A stretch of DNA of 64,000 bases, from positions 1 to 64,000 of the forward strand of contig CALUGY010000052.1 of NCBI GenBank assembly GCA_944320295.1, written 5' to 3'. Of this stretch, positions 44,201 to 52,530 are shown in pieces; within the stretch, counting starts at the first letter, position 1; each line of letters begins with the position of its first letter. Made by a program: the position numbers and the translations under genes. The notes under the pieces were generated by a model. That model was not told where the DNA came from. It saw only the letters and a list, made by a program, of their open reading frames with translations, and did not search any database. Origin of the DNA: an uncultured Bacteroides sp. (lineage in GTDB: Bacteria > Bacteroidota > Bacteroidia > Bacteroidales > Bacteroidaceae).

Positions 44201-47200
44201 ATGAAAGAGATAAAACAGATAGATATGACTAACGCAGAAAGTACAGTAAACGAACGTTACACACAGTTTCTCCGCGAAGCCTTAAGCTTCATCCCGAAGG
44301 AACGCATTTATACCGACGAGTTGCGCCGCTTGGCCTGGGGCACGGACGCCGGCTTCTACCGCCTCATACCCCGCATCGTGGTACGCGCCAAGGACGAGAA
44401 CGAAATAAGCCAGCTCCTGCGCCTCGCATCGCGGCTGGAAACGCCCGTCACCTTCCGCGCGGCAGGCACCAGCCTTTCCGGACAAGCCGTGAGCGACTCC
44501 ATCCTTATCGTGGCCGGCAAACATTGGGAGCAGTACAGCATCAGCCCCGACCACGAAAGCATCACCTTGCAACCGGGCATCATCGGGCAGCGCGTCAATG
44601 AGATACTCGCTCCCTACGGGCGCAAGTTCGCCCCCGACCCCGCTTCGGTGAAAAGCGCCATGGTGGGCGGCATCGTGATGAACAACGCGTCGGGCATGAA
44701 CTGTGGTACACACGCCAACAGCGACAAGGTGATGCTGTCCGCCCGCATCGTGTTGGCCGACGGTACCGTGGTGGATACGGCCGACTCCGTGAGCCGCGCC
44801 TCTTTCGAAGCCACGCACCGCGACTTCCTACGCGACCTGTGCCATCTGCGCGACGAAATCCGTGCCAACCAGCCTCTGGCCGACCGCATCCGCAAGAAAT
44901 ACGCCATCAAGAACGTCACCGGACTGAACCTGCGTCCGCTCGTGGACTTCGACGACCCGTTCGACATCATGGCACACCTCATGGTGGGAAGCGAAGGAAC
45001 GCTGGCTTTCATGTCCCAGGTGACCATGCGCACCGAGTACGACTATCCGTGCAAGGCCAGCGCCATGCTCTACTTTACCAGCATCCGCGAAGCCTGCCGT
45101 GCCGTGGTGGCCATGAAGCCGCTTGTCAACGACGCGGGCGAGTGGCTCGTGAAAGGTGCCGAGCTGCTGGACTACAAGAGCCTCTCGTCTGTGGACGACC
45201 CCATATATATAAGGTATAAAGGCGAAACCCAAGACCCTTCGGGCCTGACCGCCGTGCTCACCGAAACCAAGGCACGCACGCCCGAAGAACTGGCGGCCAA
45301 CATACGCCGCATAGAGGAGTGCCTTGCCGAGTTTTCCACCTACGTGCCCGTGTACTTCACGGACAAGCCTGAGGAATACGGCAAGTACTGGGCCATCCGT
45401 TCGGGCATCTTCCCCTCGGTGGGCGGCACACGCCGTCCCGGCACCACCTGCCTGATAGAGGACGTGGCTTTCCACATAGAAGACTTGCCCCAGGCTACGG
45501 CCGACCTGCAACAGCTCATAGCCCGCCACGGCTACGACGACGCGTGCATCTACGGCCACGCGTTGGAGGGGAACTACCACTTCATACTCAACCAGAGCTT
45601 CGCCACGCAGGCCGAAGTAGACCGCTACGCCGCCCTGATGGAAGACGTGAAGACTCTCGTGGTGGACAAGTACGACGGCTCGCTGAAGGCCGAACACGGC
45701 ACGGGCCGCAACATGGCGCCTTTCGTGCGCTACGAATGGGGTGACGAGGCTTACCGCGCCATGCAGGAACTGAAGCGCATCTTCGACCCGAAGAACCTGC
45801 TGAACCCCGGCGTCATCTTCAACGACGACCCGGAGTGCCACCTGAAGCACTTCAAACCCCTGCCCCTCATCTTCGGAAATGAAGAATTAGGAATGAAGAA
45901 TGAAGAATCGGAGGCCGATTCCTCATCCCGTCCCGAAAGCGATGCCTTCCACGCTGCACTACGCAAGGTGGACCGCTGTATAGAGTGCGGATTCTGCGAA
46001 GTAAACTGCCTGTCGTGCGGGTTCACGTTGTCGTCGCGCCAGCGTATCGTCATCCAGCGCGAGCTGTCGCGCCTGCGCCAAGACGGAAACGACCCCGAAC
46101 GCCTCGCCTTGCTCGAAAAGCAGTACCGTTATTTGGGTAACCAGACTTGTGCGGGCGACGGCCTGTGCTCCATGTCGTGCCCCATGGGCATCAACACGGG
46201 CGACTTGACCCATTACGTCCGCCAGCGCGAACTTCCGCCCACAAGCATGGGCTACAAGGCGGGCAACTATGCCGCACGCCACTTCGCAGGCATCAAGAGT
46301 GCCTTGCGTCCCGTACTCACCCTGGCCGACACGGCCCACGCCATGATGGGCACCACAGCCATGAGCAAGCTCACGCGCGGCATGCACCGCGTGCTGGGCA
46401 TCCCGCAATGGACGCCGGCCATGCCGAAAGCATTCAAAATACGGAATGAAGAATTAAGAATGATGAATGAAGAATCCAACGGGAACGAAAGAAAAGGAAC
46501 GGGCGCAGATTCTTCATTCAACTCCGAAGGAGCCATTCTTCATTCTTCATTACACAAAGTGGTCTACTTCCCCAGCTGTATCAACCAAACCATGGGGCTG
46601 GCCCGCAAATCGCCCGTGGAGCAGGCATTGGTCAACAAGATGATAGCCCTGCTGCACAAGGCGGGCTACGAGGTCATCTTCCCAAAGAACATGGAAAAGT
46701 TGTGTTGCGGTACCATCTGGGAGAGCAAAGGCATGCTGGACATAGCCGACCGCAAGACGCACGAACTGGAAGAAGCGTTGTGGGAAGCCAGCGAACAGGG
46801 ACGTTATCCCGTGTTGTGCGACCAAAGCCCGTGCCTGCACCGCATGCGCGAGACCATCAAACGCATGAAGCTCTACGAGCCTGCGGAGTTCATCTATACC
46901 TTCCTGCGACCGCATCTTGTATTCAAACCCACAGACCGCCCCGTGGCCGTGCACATCACCTGCTCCATGCGCAAGATGGGACTGGACGGTACGCTAGTGT
47001 CGCTCGCCAAGCTCTGCTCCAACCATGTCTTCGTGCCTGAAGAGGTGGGATGCTGCGGCTTTGCCGGAGACAGGGGCTTCACCCATCCCGAGCTGAACGC
47101 CTATGCCCTGCGCAAGCTGCGTCCGCAATTGGAAGCGAACAACATACAGATTGGCTACAGCAACAGCCGCACTTGCGAGATCGGCCTGGCCACCAACACG

Positions 47201-47281
47201 GGCATCCCCTACGTGTCGATAGCCTATTTGGTAGATGAATGTACAACTCCGGCAACGGACAAAAACAATAATCATGGATAA
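44201..47281 (+). CDS. Fused FAD/Fe-S D-lactate dehydrogenase (GlcD-GlcF-like)
   Basis: 1026 residues. An FAD_binding_4 domain comes first (FRAAGTSLSGQAVSD; PDPASVKSAMVGGIVMNNAS), then an FAD-oxidase C-terminal domain (IYGHALEGNYHF; EHGTGRNMAPFV; DPKNLLNPGVIF). Next are ferredoxin motifs CIECGFCEVNC and CAGDGLCSMSCP, the latter with D for the second C, and two CCG domains (FPSCINQTMG, CCGTIW; CSMRKMG, GCCGFAGDRGF). By context it oxidises D-lactate made by MurQ and passes electrons to the respiratory chain. The start at 44201 has a strong Shine-Dalgarno (AAGGAGG at about 44186). The gene contains two in-frame repeat hairpins (45878-45930, 46443-46552). It overlaps the next gene by 8 nt. Confidence 0.88.
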   Translation: MKEIKQIDMTNAESTVNERYTQFLREALSFIPKERIYTDELRRLAWGTDAGFYRLIPRIVVRAKDENEISQLLRLASRLETPVTFRAAGTSLSGQAVSDSILIVAGKHWEQYSISPDHESITLQPGIIGQRVNEILAPYGRKFAPDPASVKSAMVGGIVMNNASGMNCGTHANSDKVMLSARIVLADGTVVDTADSVSRASFEATHRDFLRDLCHLRDEIRANQPLADRIRKKYAIKNVTGLNLRPLVDFDDPFDIMAHLMVGSEGTLAFMSQVTMRTEYDYPCKASAMLYFTSIREACRAVVAMKPLVNDAGEWLVKGAELLDYKSLSSVDDPIYIRYKGETQDPSGLTAVLTETKARTPEELAANIRRIEECLAEFSTYVPVYFTDKPEEYGKYWAIRSGIFPSVGGTRRPGTTCLIEDVAFHIEDLPQATADLQQLIARHGYDDACIYGHALEGNYHFILNQSFATQAEVDRYAALMEDVKTLVVDKYDGSLKAEHGTGRNMAPFVRYEWGDEAYRAMQELKRIFDPKNLLNPGVIFNDDPECHLKHFKPLPLIFGNEELGMKNEESEADSSSRPESDAFHAALRKVDRCIECGFCEVNCLSCGFTLSSRQRIVIQRELSRLRQDGNDPERLALLEKQYRYLGNQTCAGDGLCSMSCPMGINTGDLTHYVRQRELPPTSMGYKAGNYAARHFAGIKSALRPVLTLADTAHAMMGTTAMSKLTRGMHRVLGIPQWTPAMPKAFKIRNEELRMMNEESNGNERKGTGADSSFNSEGAILHSSLHKVVYFPSCINQTMGLARKSPVEQALVNKMIALLHKAGYEVIFPKNMEKLCCGTIWESKGMLDIADRKTHELEEALWEASEQGRYPVLCDQSPCLHRMRETIKRMKLYEPAEFIYTFLRPHLVFKPTDRPVAVHITCSMRKMGLDGTLVSLAKLCSNHVFVPEEVGCCGFAGDRGFTHPELNAYALRKLRPQLEANNIQIGYSNSRTCEIGLATNTGIPYVSIAYLVDECTTPATDKNNNHG
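45878..45930 (+). repeat. GAATGAAGAAT hairpin inserted in frame in the D-lactate dehydrogenase gene, copy 1
   Basis: Left part is gaagaattag-gaatgaagaatgaagaatc; arms aatgaagaatcgg and ccgattcctcatc pair 11 of 13. It encodes the linker NEELGMKNEESEADSSS between the FAD domain and the first Fe-S motif. Confidence 0.75.
46443..46552 (+). repeat. GAATGAAGAAT hairpin inserted in frame in the D-lactate dehydrogenase gene, copy 2
   Basis: Left arm gaatgaagaattaagaat-gatgaatgaagaatc; right part holds attcttcattca and cattcttcattcttcatta, the inverted form. The left part is near-identical to copy 1 and read in the same frame (NEELRMMNEES). It encodes an extra loop of about 35 residues just before the first CCG domain. 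Confidence 0.8.
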
Positions 47282-48467
47282 GCTGAAACAACAACCTAAC
47301 AAGCGCATCCTTGCCCTCGACATTCTTCGAGGTATCACCATAGCAGGCATGATCATGGTGAACAACCCCGGTTCGTGGGGGCACATATACGCTCCGCTCC
47401 GCCACGCGGAATGGAACGGCTTTACCCCGACGGACTTGGTGTTCCCCTTCTTCATGTTCATCATGGGTATCTCGACGTACATCTCGTTGAAGAAGTACGA
47501 CTTCCAGTTCAGCCGTGCGGCTGCCATGAAAATAGTGCGGCGCACCATCGTCATCTTCCTCATCGGCATGGCCATCGGCTGGTTTTCGCGCTTCTGTTCT
47601 TATTGGACGCATCCCACCGAAGGTATCGGCTTCGGTGCGCAGTTATGGGAATCGGTATGGACATTCGACCGCATACGCATACTGGGTGTCATGCAACGGC
47701 TTGCGCTGTGCTACGGTGTAGCTTCCATCGTGGCCCTCACCATGAAGCACAGGCACATCCCATACCTCATCGCCACGCTGCTGGTGGGTTACTTCATCAT
47801 TCTGATGACAGGCAACGGCTTCGCCTACAACGAGACCAACATCCTGTCAGTAGTAGACCGTGCCATCCTGACACCCGCCCACATGTACAAGGACAATGGC
47901 ATCGACCCGGAGGGTATACTCAGTACCCTGCCCGCCATTGCACACGTGTTGCTGGGCTTCTGCGTAGGGCGCATGATGCTGGGTGACAAACAGGCAGGCC
48001 GCAGCCGCGAGGAAGTGCTTCAGTCTCACCTTATCAAACTGTTCCTTGTGGGTGCCGTGCTGACGTTCTGCGGCCTGTTGCTGAGCTACGGATGCCCCAT
48101 CAACAAGAAGATTTGGTCTCCCACATTTGTGCTGACCACATGCGGTTTGGCATCCACTTTGCTGGCATTGCTCATTTGGATAATAGACGTGAAAGGCTAC
48201 AAACGCTGGAGCCTGTTCTTCGAATCTTTCGGAATCAATCCTCTTTTCATGTATGTACTGGGCGGCGTACTTGGTATCTTGTTCGGCTGCATACAAATCC
48301 CTTGGGACGGCGGAAGCATCTCGATTCACGGGCTACTGTACAACAAGATGATGCAACCCCTGTTCGGCGACACCTGCGGTTCGCTGGTTTACGCGCTGGT
48401 ATTCGTCGCCATTAACTGGTGCATAGGTTACCAATTGTACAGACGCAAAATCTACATCAAGATTTGA
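47274..48467 (+). CDS. murT: MurT-like amino-sugar membrane protein (DUF5009, HGSNAT/NagX type)
   Basis: 397 residues, about 10-11 membrane helices, beginning KRILALDILRGITIAGMIMVN and continuing EWNGFTPTDLVFPFFMFIMG, the signature of the heparan-alpha-glucosaminide acetyltransferase/NagX-like family. In Tannerella forsythia I recall that the protein encoded directly before murK-murQ is the MurNAc transporter MurT and belongs here; the order matches, but I cannot check the similarity. The ATG at 47274 overlaps the dehydrogenase stop by 8 nt (translational coupling); the 13 codons upstream lie inside that gene. Confidence 0.75.
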   Translation: MDKLKQQPNKRILALDILRGITIAGMIMVNNPGSWGHIYAPLRHAEWNGFTPTDLVFPFFMFIMGISTYISLKKYDFQFSRAAAMKIVRRTIVIFLIGMAIGWFSRFCSYWTHPTEGIGFGAQLWESVWTFDRIRILGVMQRLALCYGVASIVALTMKHRHIPYLIATLLVGYFIILMTGNGFAYNETNILSVVDRAILTPAHMYKDNGIDPEGILSTLPAIAHVLLGFCVGRMMLGDKQAGRSREEVLQSHLIKLFLVGAVLTFCGLLLSYGCPINKKIWSPTFVLTTCGLASTLLALLIWIIDVKGYKRWSLFFESFGINPLFMYVLGGVLGILFGCIQIPWDGGSISIHGLLYNKMMQPLFGDTCGSLVYALVFVAINWCIGYQLYRRKIYIKI

Positions 48468-48522
48468 CATAGCTAAAATACGAACAAACAACAATGAAAT
48501 ATTAATTTAAAACCTTACTGAT

Positions 48523-49359
48523 ATGATACTGATAGCAGACAGCGGTTCTACAAAGACCGATTGGTGTGTTGTAGAAAAGGGTGAACTCATCCAACAGATA
48601 TTCACGAAAGGTACGAACCCGTTCTTCCAGACGGAAGAGGAAATAGGTAACGAGATAGGCAATGTGCTCTTGCCGCAGTTGAAGACACCTGAACTGGACG
48701 CCGTATACTTCTATGGCGCTGGTTGCGCCTTCCCCGACAAAATAGACATGGTGCGCCGTGCCATTTGCCTTCATCTCAAAGTGAAAGGCGAGGTGGAAGT
48801 CAGCACGGATATGCTGGCCGCAGCCCGCGGACTTTGCGGGCATGAAACGGGCATAGCCTGCATCATGGGCACAGGTTCCAACTCATGCTACTACGATGGT
48901 GAAAAGATTATAGAAAATGTCTCTCCCCTGGGTTTCATCCTGGGAGACGAAGGCAGCGGGGCCGTACTGGGCAAACTGTTGGTGGGAAACATCCTGAAGA
49001 ACCAGTTCACGCCCGAATTGAAGGAGAAGTTCTTATCCCAGTTCAATCTGACGCCGGGCGAGATAATAGATCGCGTGTACCGCAAGCCATTCCCTAACCG
49101 CTTCCTGGCCAGTCTGTCGCCATTCATCGCGCAAAACCTGCAAGAGCCTTGCGTACGCCAAATGGTACTGGGAAGCTTCAAAGACTTCTTCAAACGCAAC
49201 GTCATGCAATACGATTACAGCCACAACAAAGTACACTTCATAGGTTCGGTGGCACACTATTACCGCGACGTACTGGAGGAGGCAGCCAACGAAATGGGAA
49301 TCCAAATGGGTACCATCCTGCAAAGTCCCATGAAGGGGCTCATCGCCTACCATAAATAA
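48523..49359 (+). CDS. murK: N-acetylmuramate/N-acetylglucosamine kinase (BadF/BadG family)
   Basis: 278 residues of the ASKHA fold. The phosphate-binding loop is ADSGSTKTDW. Other motifs are KGTNPFFQT, FYGAGCAF, STDMLAAARGL, GIACIMGTGSNSCYYDG and GFILGDEGSGAVLGK. By position between the MurT-like and murQ genes it should phosphorylate cytoplasmic MurNAc at O-6, giving the MurQ substrate. A paralogue with altered loop residues is at 20081-20929. Confidence 0.9.
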   Translation: MILIADSGSTKTDWCVVEKGELIQQIFTKGTNPFFQTEEEIGNEIGNVLLPQLKTPELDAVYFYGAGCAFPDKIDMVRRAICLHLKVKGEVEVSTDMLAAARGLCGHETGIACIMGTGSNSCYYDGEKIIENVSPLGFILGDEGSGAVLGKLLVGNILKNQFTPELKEKFLSQFNLTPGEIIDRVYRKPFPNRFLASLSPFIAQNLQEPCVRQMVLGSFKDFFKRNVMQYDYSHNKVHFIGSVAHYYRDVLEEAANEMGIQMGTILQSPMKGLIAYHK

Positions 49360-49397
49360 GATAACAACAGAAACTAACCTCTTAAATAACATAACAT

Positions 49398-50216
49398 ATG
49401 GCATTCGTAAAAATATCAGAGCAACCGTCGCTCTATAACGACCTGGAGAAAAAGTCCGTACGTGAAATCTTGGAAGACATCAACACCGAGGACCAGAAAG
49501 TGGCGCTGGCCGTACAAAAAGCCATACCGCAGATAGAAAAGCTTGTAACGCAAATCGTACCCCGCATGAAACAGGGCGGACGTATCTTCTACATGGGTGC
49601 CGGGACCAGCGGACGCTTGGGCGTGCTCGACGCTTCGGAGATTCCGCCCACGTTCGGCATGCCACCCACGCTGGTCATCGGACTGATTGCCGGAGGCGAC
49701 ACAGCCCTGCGCAACCCGGTGGAAAACGCCGAGGACGACATGAACAAAGGCTGGCAGGAACTGACCGAACGTAACGTGACGGACAAGGATACCGTGATAG
49801 GTATAGCCGCCAGCGGCACCACGCCCTATGTCATCGGTGCGCTACACGAGGCCCGCGAACATGGCATCCTGACAGCCTGCATCACCAGCAATCCCGACAG
49901 TCCCATGGCCGCCGAAGCGGACATACCCATCGAGATGATCGTTGGCCCCGAATACGTGACCGGCAGTAGCCGCATGAAGTCGGGCACAGGCCAGAAGATG
50001 ATACTTAACATGATAACCACGTCCGTCATGATACAGCTTGGACGTGTGAAAGGAAACAAGATGGTGAACATGCAGCTCACCAACAAGAAGCTGGTGGACC
50101 GCGGCACGCGCATGTTGGTAGACGAGCTTGGCCTGGACTACGGCAAAGCACACACCTTGCTGTTGATGCACGGCTCCGTAAAGGCGGCCATCGACGCATA
50201 CCGGAACGGTAAATAA
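49398..50216 (+). CDS. murQ: N-acetylmuramic acid 6-phosphate etherase
   Basis: 272 residues with one SIS domain. It cleaves the lactyl ether of MurNAc-6-P to GlcNAc-6-P and D-lactate in the cytoplasm. Motifs are MGAGTSGRLGVLDASEIPPTFG spacing (with the catalytic-type glutamate of DASEIPPTFG), VIGIAASGTTPYV and GPEYVTGSSRMKSGTGQK, then the C-terminal MVNMQLTNKKL. The length is slightly shorter than E. coli MurQ but normal for Bacteroidetes. It lies 38 nt after murK. Confidence 0.96.
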   Translation: MAFVKISEQPSLYNDLEKKSVREILEDINTEDQKVALAVQKAIPQIEKLVTQIVPRMKQGGRIFYMGAGTSGRLGVLDASEIPPTFGMPPTLVIGLIAGGDTALRNPVENAEDDMNKGWQELTERNVTDKDTVIGIAASGTTPYVIGALHEAREHGILTACITSNPDSPMAAEADIPIEMIVGPEYVTGSSRMKSGTGQKMILNMITTSVMIQLGRVKGNKMVNMQLTNKKLVDRGTRMLVDELGLDYGKAHTLLLMHGSVKAAIDAYRNGK

Positions 50217-50263
50217 CCACCGTCCTCCTGAAAAACAATCGTTCTTATTCTAATATCAAAAGT

Positions 50264-52135
50264 ATGAAAGCGAAACATCTTATCGTCAGCTGCCTGCTCC
50301 TTATCGGGGCACAGCTTGCCATGGCTCAAGGACTGCCACGCGTGGCTCCCGAAGAGGTGGGGATGGACTCCCGCCGGCTGGCATATGCCGACCAAGCCAT
50401 CGTTGAATCCATTGCCGAAGACGGCATACCCGGTGCCGTGCTGGCCGTGGTACGCCACGGCAAAATGGCTTATCTCAAGGCGTATGGTAACAAACGTGTA
50501 TACCCCACGACGGAACCGATGACCGTGGATGCCATCTTCGACATGGCATCGTGCAGCAAGAGCATGTCCACCGCCATCTGCACCATGATACTGGCCGAAC
50601 AGGGCAAACTCCGTATGCTCGACGCCGTAAACCTGTATCTGCCCGAATTCGAAAACTGGGTCAGCCCCGACGGGAAAGAGAGGCAGACCATACGCATTGC
50701 CGACCTGATGACACACACTTCCGGCCTTCCACCCTACGCACCGGCCGCTGAACTGGAGAAAGCCATCGGCTCGCCCAACCCCGACGGGCTGATGCAGTAC
50801 ATAGATACCTGCCAGCGCGACTTCCGCCCGCAGACCGACTTCCAGTACAGCTGTCTGAACTTCATCACCCTGCAACACATCATCGAGACGGTGAGCGGCA
50901 TGTCGCTGCGCGACTTCGCACGGCAGAACCTCTTCGACGTGCTGGGCATGGACCATACGGACTACCTGCCCTGCGTACGCGGCAAGGACGGCAACTGGAC
51001 CAACACCGCCGATGCCCATTGGGCCGCCACCACGGAGGGCGACTGGCATGAACTGATAGCCCCCACGGAGATACAGCCCAACGGGCAGGTGCTCTGCGGA
51101 CAGGTGCACGACCCGCTGGCACGCATCTTTAACGGTGGCGTGAGCGGTAACGCGGGCGTGTTCTCTTGCGCGGAAGACATTGCCGTGCTGTGCGCGGCAT
51201 TGCAGAACGGGGGTGAATGGAACGGCCGACGCATCCTCTCGCCCCTCGGCGTGAAGGCCATGCGCACCGTGCCGCGCGCCACGGCCTCGCTGGGACGCAC
51301 CCTCGGATGGGACTGCTTCACAGCCTACGCCTCGAACAATGGCGACCTGTTCTCGCCCAACACCTACAGCCATACGGGTTACACGGGCACGAGCATCGTC
51401 ATCGACCCGGACACGGACACCAGCGTCATCCTGCTCATCAACGCCGTGCACCCCAGGGACGAGCACGCCACGGTGCGCCTGCGCTCGCTGGTAGCCAACG
51501 CCGTGGCAGCCTCCATCGTGGGCGAAGAAGAGACGGATGTTTACACCGACCACTACTACAAGCGCCTCGTGCAGTTCATGGACGAACCGGCCGTGACATC
51601 GAAAGACATCGTGATGCTGGGCAACAGCCTGACCGAGAACGGCGGCGACTGGGGCAAGCGCATGAACCGCAGCAACGTGCTGAACCGTGGCATCATAGGC
51701 GATGACACCTACGGCATACAACACCGCCTGTACCAGATATTGCCCGGACACCCGCAGAAGCTGTTCCTCATGGCCGGGGTGAACGACCTGTCGCACGGGC
51801 TTAGCGCCGACAGCGTGGCCCTGCTGGTGCGCGGCGTGGTGGAACGCATACAGCGTGAAAGCCCCGACACGAAGCTCTATCTGCAAAGCCTGCTGCCCAT
51901 CAACGAGAGCTTCGGCCGCTACAGCCGCCTGAAGGGCCGCACCGACGACGTGCCGGCCATCAACAAACAGCTGCAAGCCTTGGCCCAAGAGAAAGGCATC
52001 ACCTTCATCGACCTGTTCCCAAAATTCACGGAGAAGGGTACCAACGTGCTCCGTGCCGACCTGACACATGACGGCCTGCACCTGACGGAGGAAGGCTATG
52101 CCATCTGGCAGAAAGCCCTGAAGAAGTACTTCTAA
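50264..52135 (+). CDS. Exported serine hydrolase (beta-lactamase fold) fused to an SGNH esterase
   Basis: 623 residues with signal peptide (LIVSCLLLIGAQLAMAQ). Residues about 30-430 have the class C beta-lactamase/DD-peptidase fold with SxxK as ASCSKSMS and an HTSGLPPYAP loop. The YxN element reads YSCLN, with Cys where Asn is usual. From about residue 440 there is an SGNH/GDSL hydrolase: VMLGNSLTENGGDW (block I serine), GIIGDDTYGIQHRL, MAGVNDLSHG (block III GxND) and LTHDGLHLTEEGY (block V DxxH). One half could trim peptides and the other remove O-acetyl groups from muropeptides, by inference. It is the last gene of the salvage locus, followed by a terminator. Confidence 0.85.
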   Translation: MKAKHLIVSCLLLIGAQLAMAQGLPRVAPEEVGMDSRRLAYADQAIVESIAEDGIPGAVLAVVRHGKMAYLKAYGNKRVYPTTEPMTVDAIFDMASCSKSMSTAICTMILAEQGKLRMLDAVNLYLPEFENWVSPDGKERQTIRIADLMTHTSGLPPYAPAAELEKAIGSPNPDGLMQYIDTCQRDFRPQTDFQYSCLNFITLQHIIETVSGMSLRDFARQNLFDVLGMDHTDYLPCVRGKDGNWTNTADAHWAATTEGDWHELIAPTEIQPNGQVLCGQVHDPLARIFNGGVSGNAGVFSCAEDIAVLCAALQNGGEWNGRRILSPLGVKAMRTVPRATASLGRTLGWDCFTAYASNNGDLFSPNTYSHTGYTGTSIVIDPDTDTSVILLINAVHPRDEHATVRLRSLVANAVAASIVGEEETDVYTDHYYKRLVQFMDEPAVTSKDIVMLGNSLTENGGDWGKRMNRSNVLNRGIIGDDTYGIQHRLYQILPGHPQKLFLMAGVNDLSHGLSADSVALLVRGVVERIQRESPDTKLYLQSLLPINESFGRYSRLKGRTDDVPAINKQLQALAQEKGITFIDLFPKFTEKGTNVLRADLTHDGLHLTEEGYAIWQKALKKYF

Positions 52136-52185
52136 AGGTTCGACAAGTCAAACACACGCACGGACGCCGTGCATCATCCATTTCA

Positions 52186-52213
52186 CCCGTGCCGCTTGGC
52201 GGCACGGGTTTTT
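52186..52213 (+). terminator. Rho-independent terminator of the salvage locus
   Basis: Perfect 10-bp stem CCCGTGCCGC / GCGGCACGGG with a 3-nt loop, then TTTTTC. Confidence 0.93.
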
Positions 52214-52288
52214 CTTTGTCCAAACCCATTGTCCAACATCCGGGAAAACCCCATTTCAAGGCATCCTGAGCCATATCTGCAGGGGCTG

Positions 52289-52376
52289 CAAGCGGAACAT
52301 GTCGCGAGCGTGCTCCGAACATGTTGCGAGCGCGCTTCCAACGCGTTGCGCCCGCGCCCCGAACGTGTCGCGTCCA
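52289..52376 (-). repeat. Four-unit 22-nt palindromic array, R8 (inverted orientation)
   Basis: Cores acatgt, acatgt, acgcgt and acgtgt begin at 52297, 52319, 52341 and 52363, exactly 22 nt apart. The spacers read as the reverse complement of those in the other ten arrays (GAGCGTGCTCC type), so this copy is inverted. Confidence 0.9.
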
Positions 52377-52460
52377 CAAGCCGGATATATACGCCCTGCA
52401 AGGGCCATATCCTCCCCGCCATGAAAAGGAATGAAAGGAAGGAAAAAGGAGAGCGTACAC

Positions 52461-52501
52461 AAAAAGAAGCCCCGGCACTCAAAGCATGAGGCCGGGGCTT
52501 C
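52461..52501 (-). terminator. Rho-independent terminator of the FKBP gene
   Basis: Perfect 11-bp stem GAAGCCCCGGC / GCCGGGGCTTC (52466-52476, 52491-52501). Five A residues at 52461-52465 become a T run on the minus strand. Confidence 0.88.
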
Positions 52502-52530
52502 CGAGTCAATCACTATCTATGATGAAATGT

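Larger units (their letters stand above)
52136..52530. other. Convergent spacer with two terminators around repeat R8
   Basis: 395 nt between the salvage locus and the FKBP gene. It contains a + terminator (52186-52213), array R8 and a - terminator (52461-52501). No gene was recognised. Confidence 0.8.

Noticed and set aside
45878..46552. Frameshift or pseudogene in the D-lactate dehydrogenase
   Set aside because: The frame is open across both insertions, all domain motifs lie in the same frame and the stop couples to the next gene.
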